From: Eretmocerus hayati
Taxonomy: Eukaryota > Arthropoda > Insecta > Hymenoptera > Aphelinidae
Direction: 5' to 3'
Assembly (NCBI GenBank): GCA_029851415.1
Contig: CM056741.1
Span: 149,842,522-149,906,521, forward strand
Length of the DNA: 64,000 nucleotides
In this document: one piece after another, positions 24,832 through 39,800 of the stretch
How the letters are laid out: each line of letters opens with the position of its first letter
Numbering within the stretch: the stretch's first letter is position 1
Position numbers and translations under genes: made by a program
The notes under the pieces: model-generated
Databases searched by the model: none
What the model was told of the DNA's origin: nothing
The model's input: only the letters and a program-made list of their open reading frames with translations

Positions 24832-27800
24832 AATTGAAGTGTGCGAGAGAAGCTTAATTAAACGCTTTTATTCTACTTCGCCTTGGCCATAGTTCTGACA
24901 CTGGTATTTTTTCCCCATTTCTGGAACAAGATTTTGGCTTCCTGTTTCTCGTTCGCTTAGGGACCCCATGATTGACGACTTCAATCAATTGAGTGTTAGC
25001 GGTCGTACGCGGTGGGGGGCGGGGGGGGAGGTTGTCCTTGACTACAGTACGTATCTGCTGCACGTAATGATGAGTGTGTGACATTCTAATACGAAACACC
25101 CATAGGGCATAGGGCTTATAGGCTGTCCAGTGTTATACGCATAGTTTCTTATGTACCGTGCAATTCCTTTCTGCGCGATTCTTTTTTATCGGTTTCTCAA
25201 ATTCTATCTCTTGTAGCGAAGGCTTATTCTCATGAAACTAACTAATGCATGTTTTGCATATTATTTCACTCGACCAATGTATTTCATATGAAAACACACT
25301 GACTTAATAACCTCTCATATTGCTCACGCAAGAGGGTTCGGTCAGGATTGTAATTTTGGTTGTAGAAATCTATCTTGAGTCTTCTGTGGGCTCTCTAAAT
25401 CCAAATGCGTAATATCCCTCCTTAGCCTTAGCAGGGCCGGAGGTGCAAACAAGAAGCGCCGCCGCGCCGAGCGGCAGTCCAGATTTAGTCCCCGTGCGAT
25501 CCGCACGTATTTTGTAGATCGTTGTAACAAAAAGGAATAAACTCGGTGTCCGAAGTTTATACAATTTGTCGAAGTTATTGCATTTCTAATAATTCGTTTC
25601 ACTATAAAGTTGCGATTCTGTTTGATCAATCTTCCGATTGATCCGCGAACTCGAACCAAATCAAATCAATTAATTTTCAAGTATAGCGGCAAGCCAGCCG
25701 CTACACTCTAATACACTACGCCGAGCTATGACACGCCGTTTGGATCAGTGAATAAAAGCGTTTTTTAAAAATTCTTTTTAACCTTTACTTATTTTCTATC
25801 CGCTTTATTAAGCGCATGATTTTTCGAACGATATATACCTAACATAACCAATATCTGATGCGTGTCTCTGAGTCTGATGTGATGCATCGGTGAAACGGAC
25901 GTTTTAGAGGGGTTCTCAGCTCTTTTGATCTTGCAGTGTAGGTATTAGAGTAATATTAGCAGATGAAGAGAAGAGAAGAGAGACGGCCTCACCTCGAAAC
26001 TTTGAATATTACTATGGGCGTAGCGAATTCTTTCAATGTCCGCATTCGGCGAAATCTCGATGTTCAATTTTATGAATCACACCCGCTTGTCCTTCTCTGT
26101 GTGTGGCAGATTTTCGTCTTATGGGATTTAACATTGCGCGGTACTTACCCGCACACAGAGAAGGAATTGCGATTTTCGCCGTCGCAGCGAACGTGTTGAA
26201 TTAAAAGTTGCAATATTTAAATTTGAACTTATTCGGGTTCATCAAACTTTTTTACACGATTTTTGAGGTTTTAAGGAAATGAATTGAGCTCTGATTGGAT
26301 AGTAATCGCCGAAAAAAGGGTGTAGAAAAACCGTTACAACGGTTGAGTGGTGATGGCAGTGCGCAGCTGCTGCGCAGCGATAGATTCATTCAGTGATTCA
26401 TCGAGTGAACTTTTCCAAAGACGGTGAATTTATAAGTCTAGGGGTTGATGTAAGTAACAAACGAGTGCGTCATATGCTTGGCGTATTACTAATAAGTTTA
26501 TAAGGGGTGGATGCGGGTATCGCGGGATGCGTTTATTGCCTTTACGGAGCCAGTACAGTTTACTTATTACGCGTCCCGCCAAAATGTGATATATTAGAGC
26601 GCGTATTGTCCTGTTGCGTTGTGCTTGCCAAGTCAATTTTTGATGGCGCCTGCGTATCCATTTAGTGATTCGATTGAGGCCCTTATAGTGTTTTGGTTAG
26701 AAAAAACGATTTCCTTAAAAAATTCTGTATACCAGACAATTCAATGTTCACCATCTTAATTTTTGGTTTGAGTATCACACTTTAGTTCGTGAGTCATCGA
26801 TTGAATTATCAATGACGGATCGATTATTGAAAAATTATATTTTTGAGCTGGTGTGACACATTCTGATATAGTTTCGATGCATAAATGAGAGGAACAAATC
26901 GAGCGACAGATTGTGCAAATGAATAACGCACCTGATGAAATGTGCTGCAAGAGATTCAACACAAACTCTACCTGATGATGGCTCAATTCAATTTGCTCAT
27001 TGACAATGAGTACAGACGTATTTTCCAAAATTTTAATTGTGCAATACCAAAATATGTGCTCATCGATCATAAATCCACGTTTCAGTGAAAAATCTTATCG
27101 CTGCTTATCTTTTCCCCATCCAAGTTTACATCGACAGCGAGATAAAGCTTGACTCAATCATAAATGATGATGACATATTGAAAGACCCAAGTTGAATCAT
27201 AACGCAATGAAGTGTAAAGAAAAACTAATCAACGTATTCACCAATGACGACGATGACCTTGAATACTGGTTTAGCAAAAAAATTGAATTTTCCCAACATC
27301 TCACATGGTCAATGGCAAATAATGACAACAATCATCAAGAAAAATGTTGGAAAACTACAGAATATCGCGCGTAAGAGATTTAAGAGGCAAGCATCACACA
27401 CGAAATAAAATGAATAAACGAAACACTTGCGCCATGCAAATTGTTTCGTCAGAAAACGCCAAGCAAGGCTGGTATATACATCTATATACCTACGCAGATA
27501 GTGAACGACTAAAAGCTCTTGCGAAATTCTCGAGTCGTCGGTGGTGACCATGAAAGTCTCGTGCCTGATGCTGCACGCGGCAATCCAAAAATCGTGAGAG
27601 ATGGACTTTACACGGGACGGATGAATTCAATGCCTCTGTTTCAAAAAAAAAAAATACACATACATTCACATCTTGTACATCTATCTATATAATGTTGATG
27701 TATGTGTTAATTATAGCTCCGAGATGATGCTCTAGTCGCTGGATTTGCTCGCACGGAAACGAGATCTGACGTCCGCCGACGTATTGCTCAGTTCGCGTAT

Positions 27801-30800
27801 AGTGGTCCAACTCTCATCTCGCCAAATCGGTCAGTTTGTCTTTGTAATTCGCTTCGACATCCGGTTCTACTCCTAAAATCTACTATGTGAACCTTATAGC
27901 TGAGGCTAAAAATCAAAATCAAACTTGTGCAATATTGTGTCACATACTCCGAGGCCTAGCCCGTATTCTGTATTACAGCGACAATCACAATATGTATTCC
28001 TAACGGCAATTTTTTTTTCTCCCGAGTGAATTTTTTATAACGATCGAGTCGATGACTTATTGTTGAGACTCGTTACTCAGGGGCATTACATTTACTCACT
28101 AACACAATCACACTCAACATACATACTTACATACATACAGACATATATCTGTACAAGTCACGGGTATAATCTCACTCGCACGCTCTTTTGTAATTCATTG
28201 CGACAGAAAAAATGAGCCGTTGTTGCATACATACATACATATACAGAAACCACCGGACTTATTCAGAGGTAACCTCAAACCTTGAAAGAATCTAACGAAA
28301 CCAGGATGACACGCTTCCCCACATAGCGACGGAGAATAATTGCGTTGCGCGTGATGTGCGTAATCGATAATTACTCTCGCTTTGCGCGATAAAATGTCTG
28401 GCAACGATCGCGTCATCTCAACGATTCATCATCGACGATACCTATCAGAGTTAGAGATCCTCCTCTAAAGTATATTGCGCGATTTCAATTTTAAAAAGGT
28501 AATACCTATATGTAGTGACCGGTAAGATTTGGATCAACGATCGATTTGTAATCGCGATGAGGTATTGGTGCAGGATATCGATGAGAGTCACTCGACCGAG
28601 TCATAGAGAAACCGTGACCGTGAGCCATGCAGCAGCGTATGGTAAAAGTAGCTCAAGTTGAGGAATCGGTATCTACATATATATTTATATAGATATATGT
28701 ATATGTTGATGGTAAGTTTGGGATATCCTGCCCTGATGTTTGCCGGAAATGACGACGTTTGGGCTTCTCGAGACTGACTTCCTTCGCGCTCCTATACTCA
28801 AAGCTCGCTGTAGGTATACTTGACTCGATTATTAGAGTTCATCGCTCTTGCATACTTACATCTCTGTGACGAGCTTATTACTGTGGGTATCAAAGAGGAA
28901 AAGGACCGTTGAGACGATTCTTTTACGCTTCCGCTCAGTTTTTGCCGACTCTGCGATGCTCATCGTGAACAAGCCCTTGTAGTATTGTATAGGCTGTGAA
29001 AAACATCGGTACGATTGCACACTGAAACGATCTTGATCGAGAATTTAATCCTGTTCAGTCTCTGGTTCATCAGAATTAATTTGGTGAATTTTTCTATCCT
29101 TTGTCCAATGTCGAAACTTATTTTCAAAAAATTTCGTTACATTGTTGATTTGTATCATTTTTTTGTGATTCAAAAGCTCTTTTTAGCACAAGTGTGAAAG
29201 AAACTGTGGATCAATTGTGTGCATCATTATTTGGAATAGTTCAAACTCATCCGAGGCTGTAGTTCGATCCTCATTGATTGACAGATCTTCTGAGATTCAA
29301 TTACAAGAGTAATGACTTTTTCTAATACGGATATAGGAAAACCGGATACAAACGAGTTAAGAAAGTGTGTGTACGAATCGAGTCATCCAGTGGATACCTG
29401 AGTATGTACTTGTAACCAGAATACATGGTGGTTTCCAACTAGATACTCAGAACTATTGGCATTGCGGAACTCATCGATAGATCTACTCTTGCATATTCAG
29501 AACATGAATTGAAGCAGTCATGGAGTAATGTCATTTTATGCGTTTCACAAGACCCAGAGTCAATTAGCTTGGTTCACATCTTAATTCACACGATTCACGC
29601 GACAATTTTCTTCCTGTTCTGTGATCAACCATCTCGTTATCAACTTTTTGCTTCGTCACAATGAAAATAAAGCTCTTTTCAAATTTACGTATTCAGGGAG
29701 GTCACCTAAATTGTTTTCGACCTTGGTAAAGTTTACACTACAAAAATGATCTTCTAAATAGTTGAGTCGTTGAGAGATAATATTTTGAAATGTCCTGTTC
29801 TCTTTGTGACGAAGTAATCATTCATCATTAGAGAAAAAGACAGCGGGGAGTATAAATGATGCCAATGCAAGCGTCATCAAACGCGGAAGTGTTTCGGATG
29901 ATACCTCACAAAGAGGCATCAACTTGCGCAACGATTTCAACATCGTTTGTGTGTTATCATCCACTCATAGACGAATTAATTTGTTGTTGTTTTACTTTGG
30001 TGATCGACTATCCTGAAAACTGTCAACAGATGAGAAATTTTCATTTATAAAAAATTTTTCGAAAATTGAAAAATGATATTCCTTATTCACAAAAATTACC
30101 AGTCATAATTGTTTCCACGATGCCTTAAGAAAAAAAGTCCAAAAGAATACTCCAGCTATTTAAAATTTTCCCTCTTCAAAAGATGATGAATTTTTTTATT
30201 CTCAGTAATTATTCTCAATTAGACCTAATAGATATTGAACAATTTCATTTTCCCGCGCGTCCTTCCAAATATTCTCATTGGGATCACCTCAGTATCAAAA
30301 TATCTCAACAATTTCCCAGTGTGAATTAAATAAATGTCTCTCTTTCTCAGCCTCGAGACACTTCATCACCTCACATCAGTCGCGATGTTGAAGAATATAT
30401 AACAGAGTCGTTTCGTGTCAAATGCATCACAACAGGAACAGGTTGAGCTTATAAAAGCGACATATCTATATATCCTACACCGACATAGAGTTCTATTCCT
30501 GACGAGAAGTGGTTTTTGCACTCGTGTCGTCTCAGCTTCGCTCGCGTTTGCAAAAAAAAAGTTGGCGCTAGAGTAGTCCTATTTTTCACAACGACGACAA
30601 CCTGTCTCAATTTTTCTCAGGCTTTGAAATGTACGTGTTTGAAGCATGACGATATTATCATTCCTTACACCGCCGTTTCACACGCTTCAATTTCAATGAA
30701 TAAGATGTAAAATAAAAGTATAGTCTATATGGGCGATGAGGTGGTCAGTGATGATGACGCATCAAGTGGATGCCAAAAGCGCCAAAGAAGCTCATTTGTA

Positions 30801-33800
30801 ATACCATCAGGGTGAGACGGATAGATGATGACGCGATGCGCGAGGGATGACGAGTGACGTGTACAATATTCCGTATAAAACACACATCATTGAGTCGTTG
30901 AGGTGAGAGGGCGTAAACCTCGCATGTATTGTATATCATTGTATATCGTCATTGTGCGTTCCCCTTAAATTATCGGGTTACGTATTCAAGCTTGTCGATT
31001 GTTTTTTTTTTTTTTATGAAAGTTATTGCATGATTCAGTTATTTTTCTTATTCCTAAGAGTTACGCCGATGTTTGATTGTACCTAAAGAAACAAAATTCA
31101 ACGGGGATGACAAATCATAGTGTATCTAATCTGTAACAATACTTGTCCAAGAGTTTGACAGAATATGAAAAAGCTTATTATCGTGCACGTAATTTCAAAA
31201 TTTGGAATATTTCCGGTTACATTCACAACGAAAAAATTGAAGATTCTGGGATGATACGTCTAATGGGTGAGGGAATTTTATCACCCATTCTTGTATAGAT
31301 GAAGAATCTTCCACGAGATATAATCGATCGAACAAGTGGTCCCAGACAGTTGTTGGCGCCGTCTTCGCTCGTACCGCCCTCCTCCCCTCTCCCTAGGGCT
31401 ACTTCTTTCACATCCAACGATTCAAAGCCCTTCACTCATCAAAAGAGCCCTACTATACAGTCATCCGTGCATATGCTGACTCGAATGAGTCATGAAGGGC
31501 GTCACTTGTTTTTGATTTTTCTCAAGGTCTGAGTCATCGGTGTACAAAACTAGGAGTACAACGCGTTCATATGGATGAAGGGACAGATATTTGATTAAGG
31601 GGTTGCTAAATGTACATCATACACAACTGCGCGTCATTGTCACCTCATTGGTCGTTCTGTATATAAGAACACGCGGTTTTCGCGAGGATTTTCGTCGAAA
31701 TTTGAGATCGTGAAATGAGGTACATTCATATTTAGGTTAAAATATCTAATTCAATTAATTGCGAAGATAAAAATTGTTCAATTCTGTCATCTCATTGTTA
31801 AGAGGAAAGTCATTATAATCAAGAGTATACGCTATAATTCAAATTTTCTTCAACAGGATCGTATTTAATGAGACGAGAAATTTAGCCATGGGATACGTAT
31901 AACGATCCCAAACACTTTTCTTCGCTTTCTTGCACTTTCTAATGCAGAAAGTGCTTGGCGTGGCACTTGTGAGAGCAGGATTTCGCTTTCCATCGTCGAG
32001 ATTGCCGGCGGTAGAAATTGTGCCGATGCTGCTACTCTCAGATCTTGAATTAAACCGTTATATTCCTAATCAATTGTTGCACTGACATGGCCTATTGATA
32101 TTTGTTCACAATTATTCACTGTCAATATAAATTCAACCCCAATTGGTTTATTTCTTCGTATACTATTCATTTTTCCTTCTTCGAAATATTCCGTTGTCAA
32201 AACGACCAACCAATGAAATACTTGTAACCACTCCACTAATTGGAATCAAAAATTTTTCAATTTCGTTTGAAATCATGATTTACTACCCATAGTCACATTT
32301 GACAAGTTTGCAAGCTCCGTAGACTCATTCTAAACTTGGCAAACGTCTTGTGGGTGAAAAAAGAAACAAACGATCCTCTTCCTCGATGAAACGGCGACGA
32401 CGACGAGTCGAGCTTGTAAGCACGCTTGTGCGAAACAAACTATCGCATACATATATGCAGTTCATCTAAAATAAGATTTCGCCCAAGCAAGCAGGAAATG
32501 AAAGTCAGCATGGGCGCCTACAACACCATGTAGTTTTATATAAAGTTGTAAGAAAACGAGATCGGCGAGGAGAGAGAGAGTGTGTGTGTGGGGCGCTAAA
32601 AGCACGCGCGTGCGCTCTCATCATCACACAGATTCCCACGCAATTATAAAAGCTCGGATGTAACAAATATATACATACTTTCCTATTACTGCCCCACGGT
32701 ATTTCTTCATTGGTAAAAAGAACGTTAAAATAGCCTTGAGTTGACAAATCAAGCGTGACCAAAATTCTTTTTGTCGCGTTACTGGTGCGCGACCTCGTGC
32801 GCAACGATCCATCATCATTCATGGACGCGCCCTAAACCATGGATGTCAAACGGTTCGATTATTCATCGATGCGGAACGAAAATTTGGTCCGCATCTACAT
32901 ACGCATACCGAATCTTGCATGTGTCACCTCATAAACGAAGAAAATCAGCGTAAAAAATTATACTATATAAGAAGTAGCGTATTGTTTTTTCCGCATTCGT
33001 AACGTTAAGCTGCCTCCCTAGATGCACCTTTCTAGATATCGTAGCGTTATACAATGAAGAGCCGCTCAGTATAGCTTACATCAGCACTTACAAGCTCGTG
33101 CTTTCTCATAAAATCTCTTACAAGCTTCTAAATATCTTCATACCAATACACTCACCTATTACAAAGAATGTCTCAAACGGTCATACCGATCATCATCATC
33201 AATATCCCGTTAAACTATTGCGAGCATATATTAAACCGGCGTTTTATACGTAACGTCGGGCTCTTGTCAAGATGCGTGCGAATGTAAGCACATGCCTGAG
33301 GCTATTGCTGCTATTATGATCCTCATAGAAGACCTGTCAATGGGCTCACTAAAACTTTATTGTATAACGTCGATTTTATTCGCAAACTCGTGAACACATA
33401 ACTATCGCCCTAATAATAATAGTATAGGGCTGCCGTACAGCGCGCGTATCACAATCACTTCCGGATACTCATTATTATTGTGTGATATAAGATTTTATAA
33501 TAAACTGCTCGATCACGCGCGCAAAGCGATCCTCGTAATATCTACGAATCTATTCATTTTGCACACTACTGTTATAGAGCTGATTCGTGTTCATTTCCTC
33601 ATTAGCTTCATAAGCTTTTCTCATTTCGTAAGAGAGGTTATGTCGTCGCGCAAATTATTTTTGCACGCTCCCGCGTGTTTCGTGAAGAATTTTTCCCTGT
33701 TATCCCGCACGTTCGATCGGTATTTAGGTAACTTCATAATGAAGCTCACAAAATCTCTTTTTGTACAGTTTTAAAAAGCGTTGTTACATAGCATCTTCTC

Positions 33801-36800
33801 CTCAAAGACGATCGAGATCTCGAAAATTGGGACGATTAAAGAATAATTACTCGATCAAAATTTGAATAATTCGTTATTGTACATGATTCATCTTCAATTC
33901 TAACGAGTGTAATATCAACTGGGCCATGAATAACGTTTGATATGATATTCAAATCAAGAGTAGCCTATGAGCCAACCGTATTTGCGACATATCGCTTGAA
34001 TAATTGAGTATACGTGCTCACGGCGCGATATGGTACAACAGATCTGAACAATTGTTCTTATTACAATTCGGCCTTCTAAAACGCCCACCCGCTGAGATTA
34101 GTCTAATGGATTCATCGATCGAATTCATCAGCTAACGCTCGTTTTTATAACGTTCTGATCGAATGATTCCAAGTGTAATAGTTTCACATGGCACCAATAC
34201 ATTCAAAAGCAGGTGTTCCGCAATTCAAGGTCTCGACCAAACAAAACCACGATGGTTGGGCACACCAAAACCACCCAAATCGGTCGTGAATATCTCGATT
34301 TGTCGTGGCTGACCGAGTTGCGAATTTATCTCGATCTCTCTCACCTTAAATACATATGAAGGAAATATACGGAGTCTGATGAGGCCGGGCTCAATCGATC
34401 GAGATCGCGATTTTGAAAGTGCGCGCACTATAATACTCGAAAAACACACGATGTATCGCCCCTTATTTGCGCTTTTGTTAAATTAGAGTAAAACGGCTCT
34501 TGTGCAGCTTTCGAAATTTATATCCCAATCGTTCTCCGTCTCTTTCTTTTTTCTTCTCATGTAAAAGTGTATATAGTTTCGACACGCGTTCATTCGCTTG
34601 CAAACTTTACTCATCGACGGTATGGTTGGCGTGGCGTGAGTCTGAATTTCAAAATCGTGACCTGCGGGATATGCCGACTTATAATACTCTCGTTTGCGCC
34701 TGTTTGTATCCCAGAGAGACACTTTCGACACATTGCAAAATTCAAACTTGTGTGTTTGTGTATATGTGTGTGTGTGTATTGTACACGTTTCGTGGGTTAT
34801 AAATACTCACCAAGATTTCGTATATACCGTGTACTGAAATAATTGTGGATAATTGGGTGCTCGTTATGACGTTTATAGCCACGAATTGCGATTGGTAAAA
34901 ATCATCGCGCAATGAATATTGAATTAGCTAAAGTGCTGCGGCATGCAGTAGCTGCAGCTATGGAGTACATACTTCTTTTTCTATGAATTTATTATCATAG
35001 GGTATTGAGCAGAAAAACAGGAGTCATTATATCGACAGTGTCTATTCGACACGGAAATTTTTTATTCTGAGCAAAGTTAGAAGTCTAAATATCGCGTGCA
35101 AAAAGTATCATTTGAACAGTATTGCTCAAGAGTTTCATCGTCATCGCGCGGAAACCTGTCAAGGAAATTCAAAAGATTCGCGAGCTTCTGCTTTTGCTCT
35201 GGCATGAATAAATATTGCACGCGGAAGTTTCAACTCTCTCAGATACTCATACGTTTGCTTGAATATGGCGATGCGCGAATTTTGCACGAGTGTATTGCTG
35301 TAGGTGGTATATATACACACTTATATTTCTTTAGCCCGATGATGAACAGCATTCTTTCACGCGTGGCTGTAGCAATGGCAGTAGTAGCAGCAGCAGCAGC
35401 AGCAGCAACAGATATTCCACGTGCAATTGTTGAGTTTGCGAGACATCTTCCCGATGCGGGAAGAGCGAATTTATGATAATTTATTCAACATCCGCAGGAG
35501 GTAGAAATTCTTTAGTCGCTCTTATGGCTTTCATTTCGTTCATGCCCGATCATTCACGAAGAATTCAGCTCTGGTTGGTGGTGTAAAGCATTGAATAGTG
35601 AGATTGGGAACTTGATCCACAGTAAATCGATGTCCTCTAACAATCTTTTCATGGCGCGTTACAATTTTGCGAGAAAATCTGAATACATCTCGGTATAGCT
35701 CATTTTCCTCACTTCCCCTGGACTGAGTGAAAATCCCCCCAAGTTCCAACAGTCATCCACTCAAATGCTCAAAATCTCATTTCTAAGAATCAGAACAGTT
35801 AAATCTAAATCTCCAACATTATTATATTTCCAGGCGGTAACGATGGGCGAAAAAAGCACAGATGCTCTCCTGCAAGCTCACATGAGGCTAGAAGGTAGTG
35901 GCGCTGCAAGCAGTGTAGCCGGTCTCGTTGATGCCGGTAAAAGCAAGCGCTACCTTCTTCTAGAAGGTCATCATGGTGACCTTCACGCCTACGTCAGAGC
36001 AAGGCGGAGGCTACGTGAACCCGAAGCCAGGAGGCTCTTCAGACAAGCAGCCAGAGCTGTGTCCACTTGTCACGACAACGGAGTGGTGCTTAGGGATCTC
36101 AAACTTCGAAAATTCGTCTTTGCCGATGAGGCTAGGTGAGCATACATAACCTATAACTCTTCGGCCATCTACACATACCTTTAGTAGAGATGTTGAAAGT
36201 ACGATTGTCTCTTCGATGAGGAATTTTTCATTGCGATATATACTAAGAGCGATTTTATGTGACGCAATCATTCGATATTTGCAGTTTCTTAACTATCACA
36301 CTTTCGAAACTTGGTCCTTCTCAGTCTCGTTACCGATGAATTTCGCAGTGCTTAGATGGAGGTGCGTTGCGTACAAGTTGCGGGGATTCAGGTGTGAACG
36401 CAACGACTGCGTCTAATATATTGTAAATCATTCAAGTCCTTGAAATACTTTCGCTATCATCTGTGAAGATCGGGAGGGATGAAAGATTCATCGAACCACC
36501 AATATCCTTTAACATGCCGTCTCAATTTCCGGTTCCTAGATGACACGCGGATGTGCGTCACCTGAAACACCACGTTTCATCTACCACGACACATATTACA
36601 GACTAATCTCATTCGGTATTCTCTACCCGACAAAATTATTCAAAATCCGAGCAACGGAAAACGACCGATCAAAACGTCGGGTTGTATCTAAAATTATTCG
36701 AAGCAGAGATTCTCTCGATTAATTACAGCAGCAGCCCATGGTCGCGGTCCGGAAACCAGATTACGGGACAGGAAGAGCCCGTAGCATAACGACATCTCGC

Positions 36801-39800
36801 TATAACGAATAATTGAAACCGTATTTTGATACAGCTCGAGGGCTCAAAAAGCCCATTACCGCTTCGCCGAAATTGCAAACCACCCGTATGAGTATATATA
36901 TTTATACCACCCCCGTGACTTTGTTTCTCGTATATGATTGGAGGCCGAGCGTAGAGCATCCCTCCGGGGCCTCCATCAACGGAAATACCTTTCGCGCAGC
37001 TATAGGAAGCGGCTCTTTCGTCGTCCCTGTACAATAATAATAGAACGACCCGTTCATTCCCACACGCGGGCTCCGATGGAGAACAAGACAGCGATACTTA
37101 CCGACAAATCGAGTCATTATAAAACTTCCGCTCGCCTGCTGATCGAATTTCCGAAGCGATTCGAAACCCTCGTCGGGGTATTCCGAGCATAGCTGAAATG
37201 GCGTGGCTGGTTAAGTTTGACAACCGAGGTATTGGAATTTTGGCAGTTGAACAATTCGTTCCAAATTTTTTTTTCCTCCTGAAATGAGATCCTCGAGGAA
37301 TTTAATTGAAAAAATTGATCCCATTTATCAAAGTTTGAGAAACATTCCAAGAGAATTTTTGATTGTTCAATAAACATACTTTCAGGTATTGCTATTCAAC
37401 GTGACATTTTCCCAATAGCGACAGCTTGAAAAATACTTTGAGCACGACGAACGATTGCGCTTATCGAGTTTGATCAAAAATTTAATTCTAAAAAGGCCAC
37501 TCCCCAAATGAATGGCTCACTCATTCGTGATTTGCCTCACAGCGTGTACACTATAACAAGCTGCGGCATAATACACAATTCAGTCTGTGTCGAAAGGCTC
37601 ACCCAAGAGACACATATCCGTGTCCGAGATCTTTGATTGGCCGCGCGCGCGGAGTGTCACCATCGATTGCGTGAGCCTGAATTTATATCACAGAAATAAA
37701 AAAAGGGCCACCCCCTGCTAAATCTTTCTCACTCTTACGTATATACCCAGAAAATATGTCAGGTGGTTCGCGCAACAGCCTTGCGGCGTGTGTGTCGTGA
37801 TCCAAAGCTATAGAGAGCTCGTGCAAATTGATTGGCCAATAGTTCGTCGTCGTCGTCGTCGTCGACGCTCGCTCGCATTCCTCGTCCGTTGCCACTGTTG
37901 GGTTGCCCCTTGCCTATTAGCTGCTGTTCTGTTACCGAGAGAAAGAAATAAACGACGTGTGAGAGGCTTGTAAAGTACTGCTGTGTCGATAGATGATATA
38001 TGTGGTGTGTGCCTGCGAGTATCATTTATAAAGGGTGTGGATGTGGGCCTGAAATCACGCGAAAATGTACGAGAGAAAGAATGGATTCTGGCCTGGTGTT
38101 TACCGCAGCCACATCAGAGACCCGATACACTCGTGCAATCGTGCACTTCGTAGCATCTCCTTTGTTAATGCAAATTGGCAGTAAGGGTATCGTCTGAAAG
38201 CAGAATGGATTGCTCAATGAAATTTTTCGGCTTGATTGGAGCTCTCGACGAGTTACTTCATCATCGCGCCAACCTGACGAAAAAGAGCTTTCGAGGCTTG
38301 TAATGCGCTAATACGAACGAGATGATTTGCACTCGTGCTGCAATGCAGCTTTGTTTTTGTTCCACGGAGCTCGTACCATGTGATGGGATGTATTAGGCAT
38401 TGTTTCAATCAAATGTTTCGAGGCGATTTTAATGAAAGCTCCAGGACTAAGAGTTGCCAAAGTTCCCGCTATTGAGAACCGCGTTGGTGGATAAGTTATG
38501 ATATTGATCGGATATTTATATAACTTTGAGGCCTTGATAACGAGCTCTTTACTTTAAAACAAAGATATCCCGAATGACTGGATATATCGAAATTTTCGAG
38601 TACTCGAATGTCTTCAAAATCGATTAAATCGATAACTCGAACATTTCGATATCTCGAATGTTTCGATACATCGAATATAATGTTTAAAGGTGTTTCTCAT
38701 AGGATTATCTCGATATGTAGATGCATCCACCCCTGCAAGCTTACTCTATCTCAAAATTCAATTCAGACTACATCGATTTGAAAATGTGAAAGAATGAATG
38801 ATGTCAGTTTGTTGTTCAGAATTCAAACTGACTATCAATCATCATGAAATATTTTGGTATTTGGTGCGAGAACCAGTTTTATTTGTATCCATATCTTCGT
38901 TATAAATATTTTCGACTCATTGGAAACTTCACTTTTTAAACTTTTTCTGAATTCTTGTAGAGTGAGCTAGAAATATTCCATCACCTTCGCCGATTTAGAA
39001 ATCGAATCAAGGTAATAGAGAATTTCCGGGACAATTGAGAGCACACAGCTACCCTCGTGGTCTAGGTAACTGCTTATTTTACCCCATGCAGGCGCCGCAC
39101 GCCGCAAACAGCTGTCTGAGTTGGGAATCGCTCTGAGGTTACACACGCGGAAGAGGAAAAAAAAGACGTGTGCACCGCAAGAGAAAGGAAGGCGTTTGTG
39201 GCATAGAGAAAGAGAGAAAGAGGAAGAAAGCGAGGAATAGGCGGGCACATCAGTGCTGTATACATCAGAGGGATGTTGCAAGCTGTACTTATGCACTCTT
39301 CGCTTGCAACGAATGCCGTTTACGGTTGAGACTGTATTATAGCGGGTCTTGTATTGGTTCATCGGGCTTCGCGCGCTTTTGAAACAGCTTTTACAAGCTC
39401 TCCTCGCGTATATAATTAGGAAACGCGTGGCCGGCAATTTTTATCTCCTCCAAGAGACGATTTTCTACAAACACGTGCCCATCTTGGCAAGTTTGCCTGC
39501 ATTGTTAAAACGAACGATTTTTGGGTAATGATTGTACGAAATGAGGAATCTGAGGGTTGAGCGAAATTTACGCTAGTGACGAAAAAATGGATATGTTGAG
39601 AACTATATAATAGGTATCGATGAAATGATATCGAGAAATGCCAGCACTTTGATCGAGAATTGTGCCCACGTATCATTTGGGAGAGAGGTTCCCTACATCG
39701 CTCGCTTTACCGAATCTTACGATGGATTGCGTGCTCCATGTCTATCCAAAACGACTATTCATTGTGTACAGGATCGTTATGAATCGAAAATCGGTCTATT

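Larger units (their letters stand above)
22607..35833 (+). other. trbl intron 1 (13.2 kb)
   Basis: The donor is GTGAGA at 22607 and the acceptor is TTATATTTCCAG ending at 35833. The intron contains a CT array (24776-24830), a diverged MITE copy (about 26.08-26.20 kb) and an imperfect GCA/GTA run at 35381-35407. Small open frames occur, for example 27192-27374 (plus, 60 codons, acidic), but I cannot support any as genes. Confidence 0.75.
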
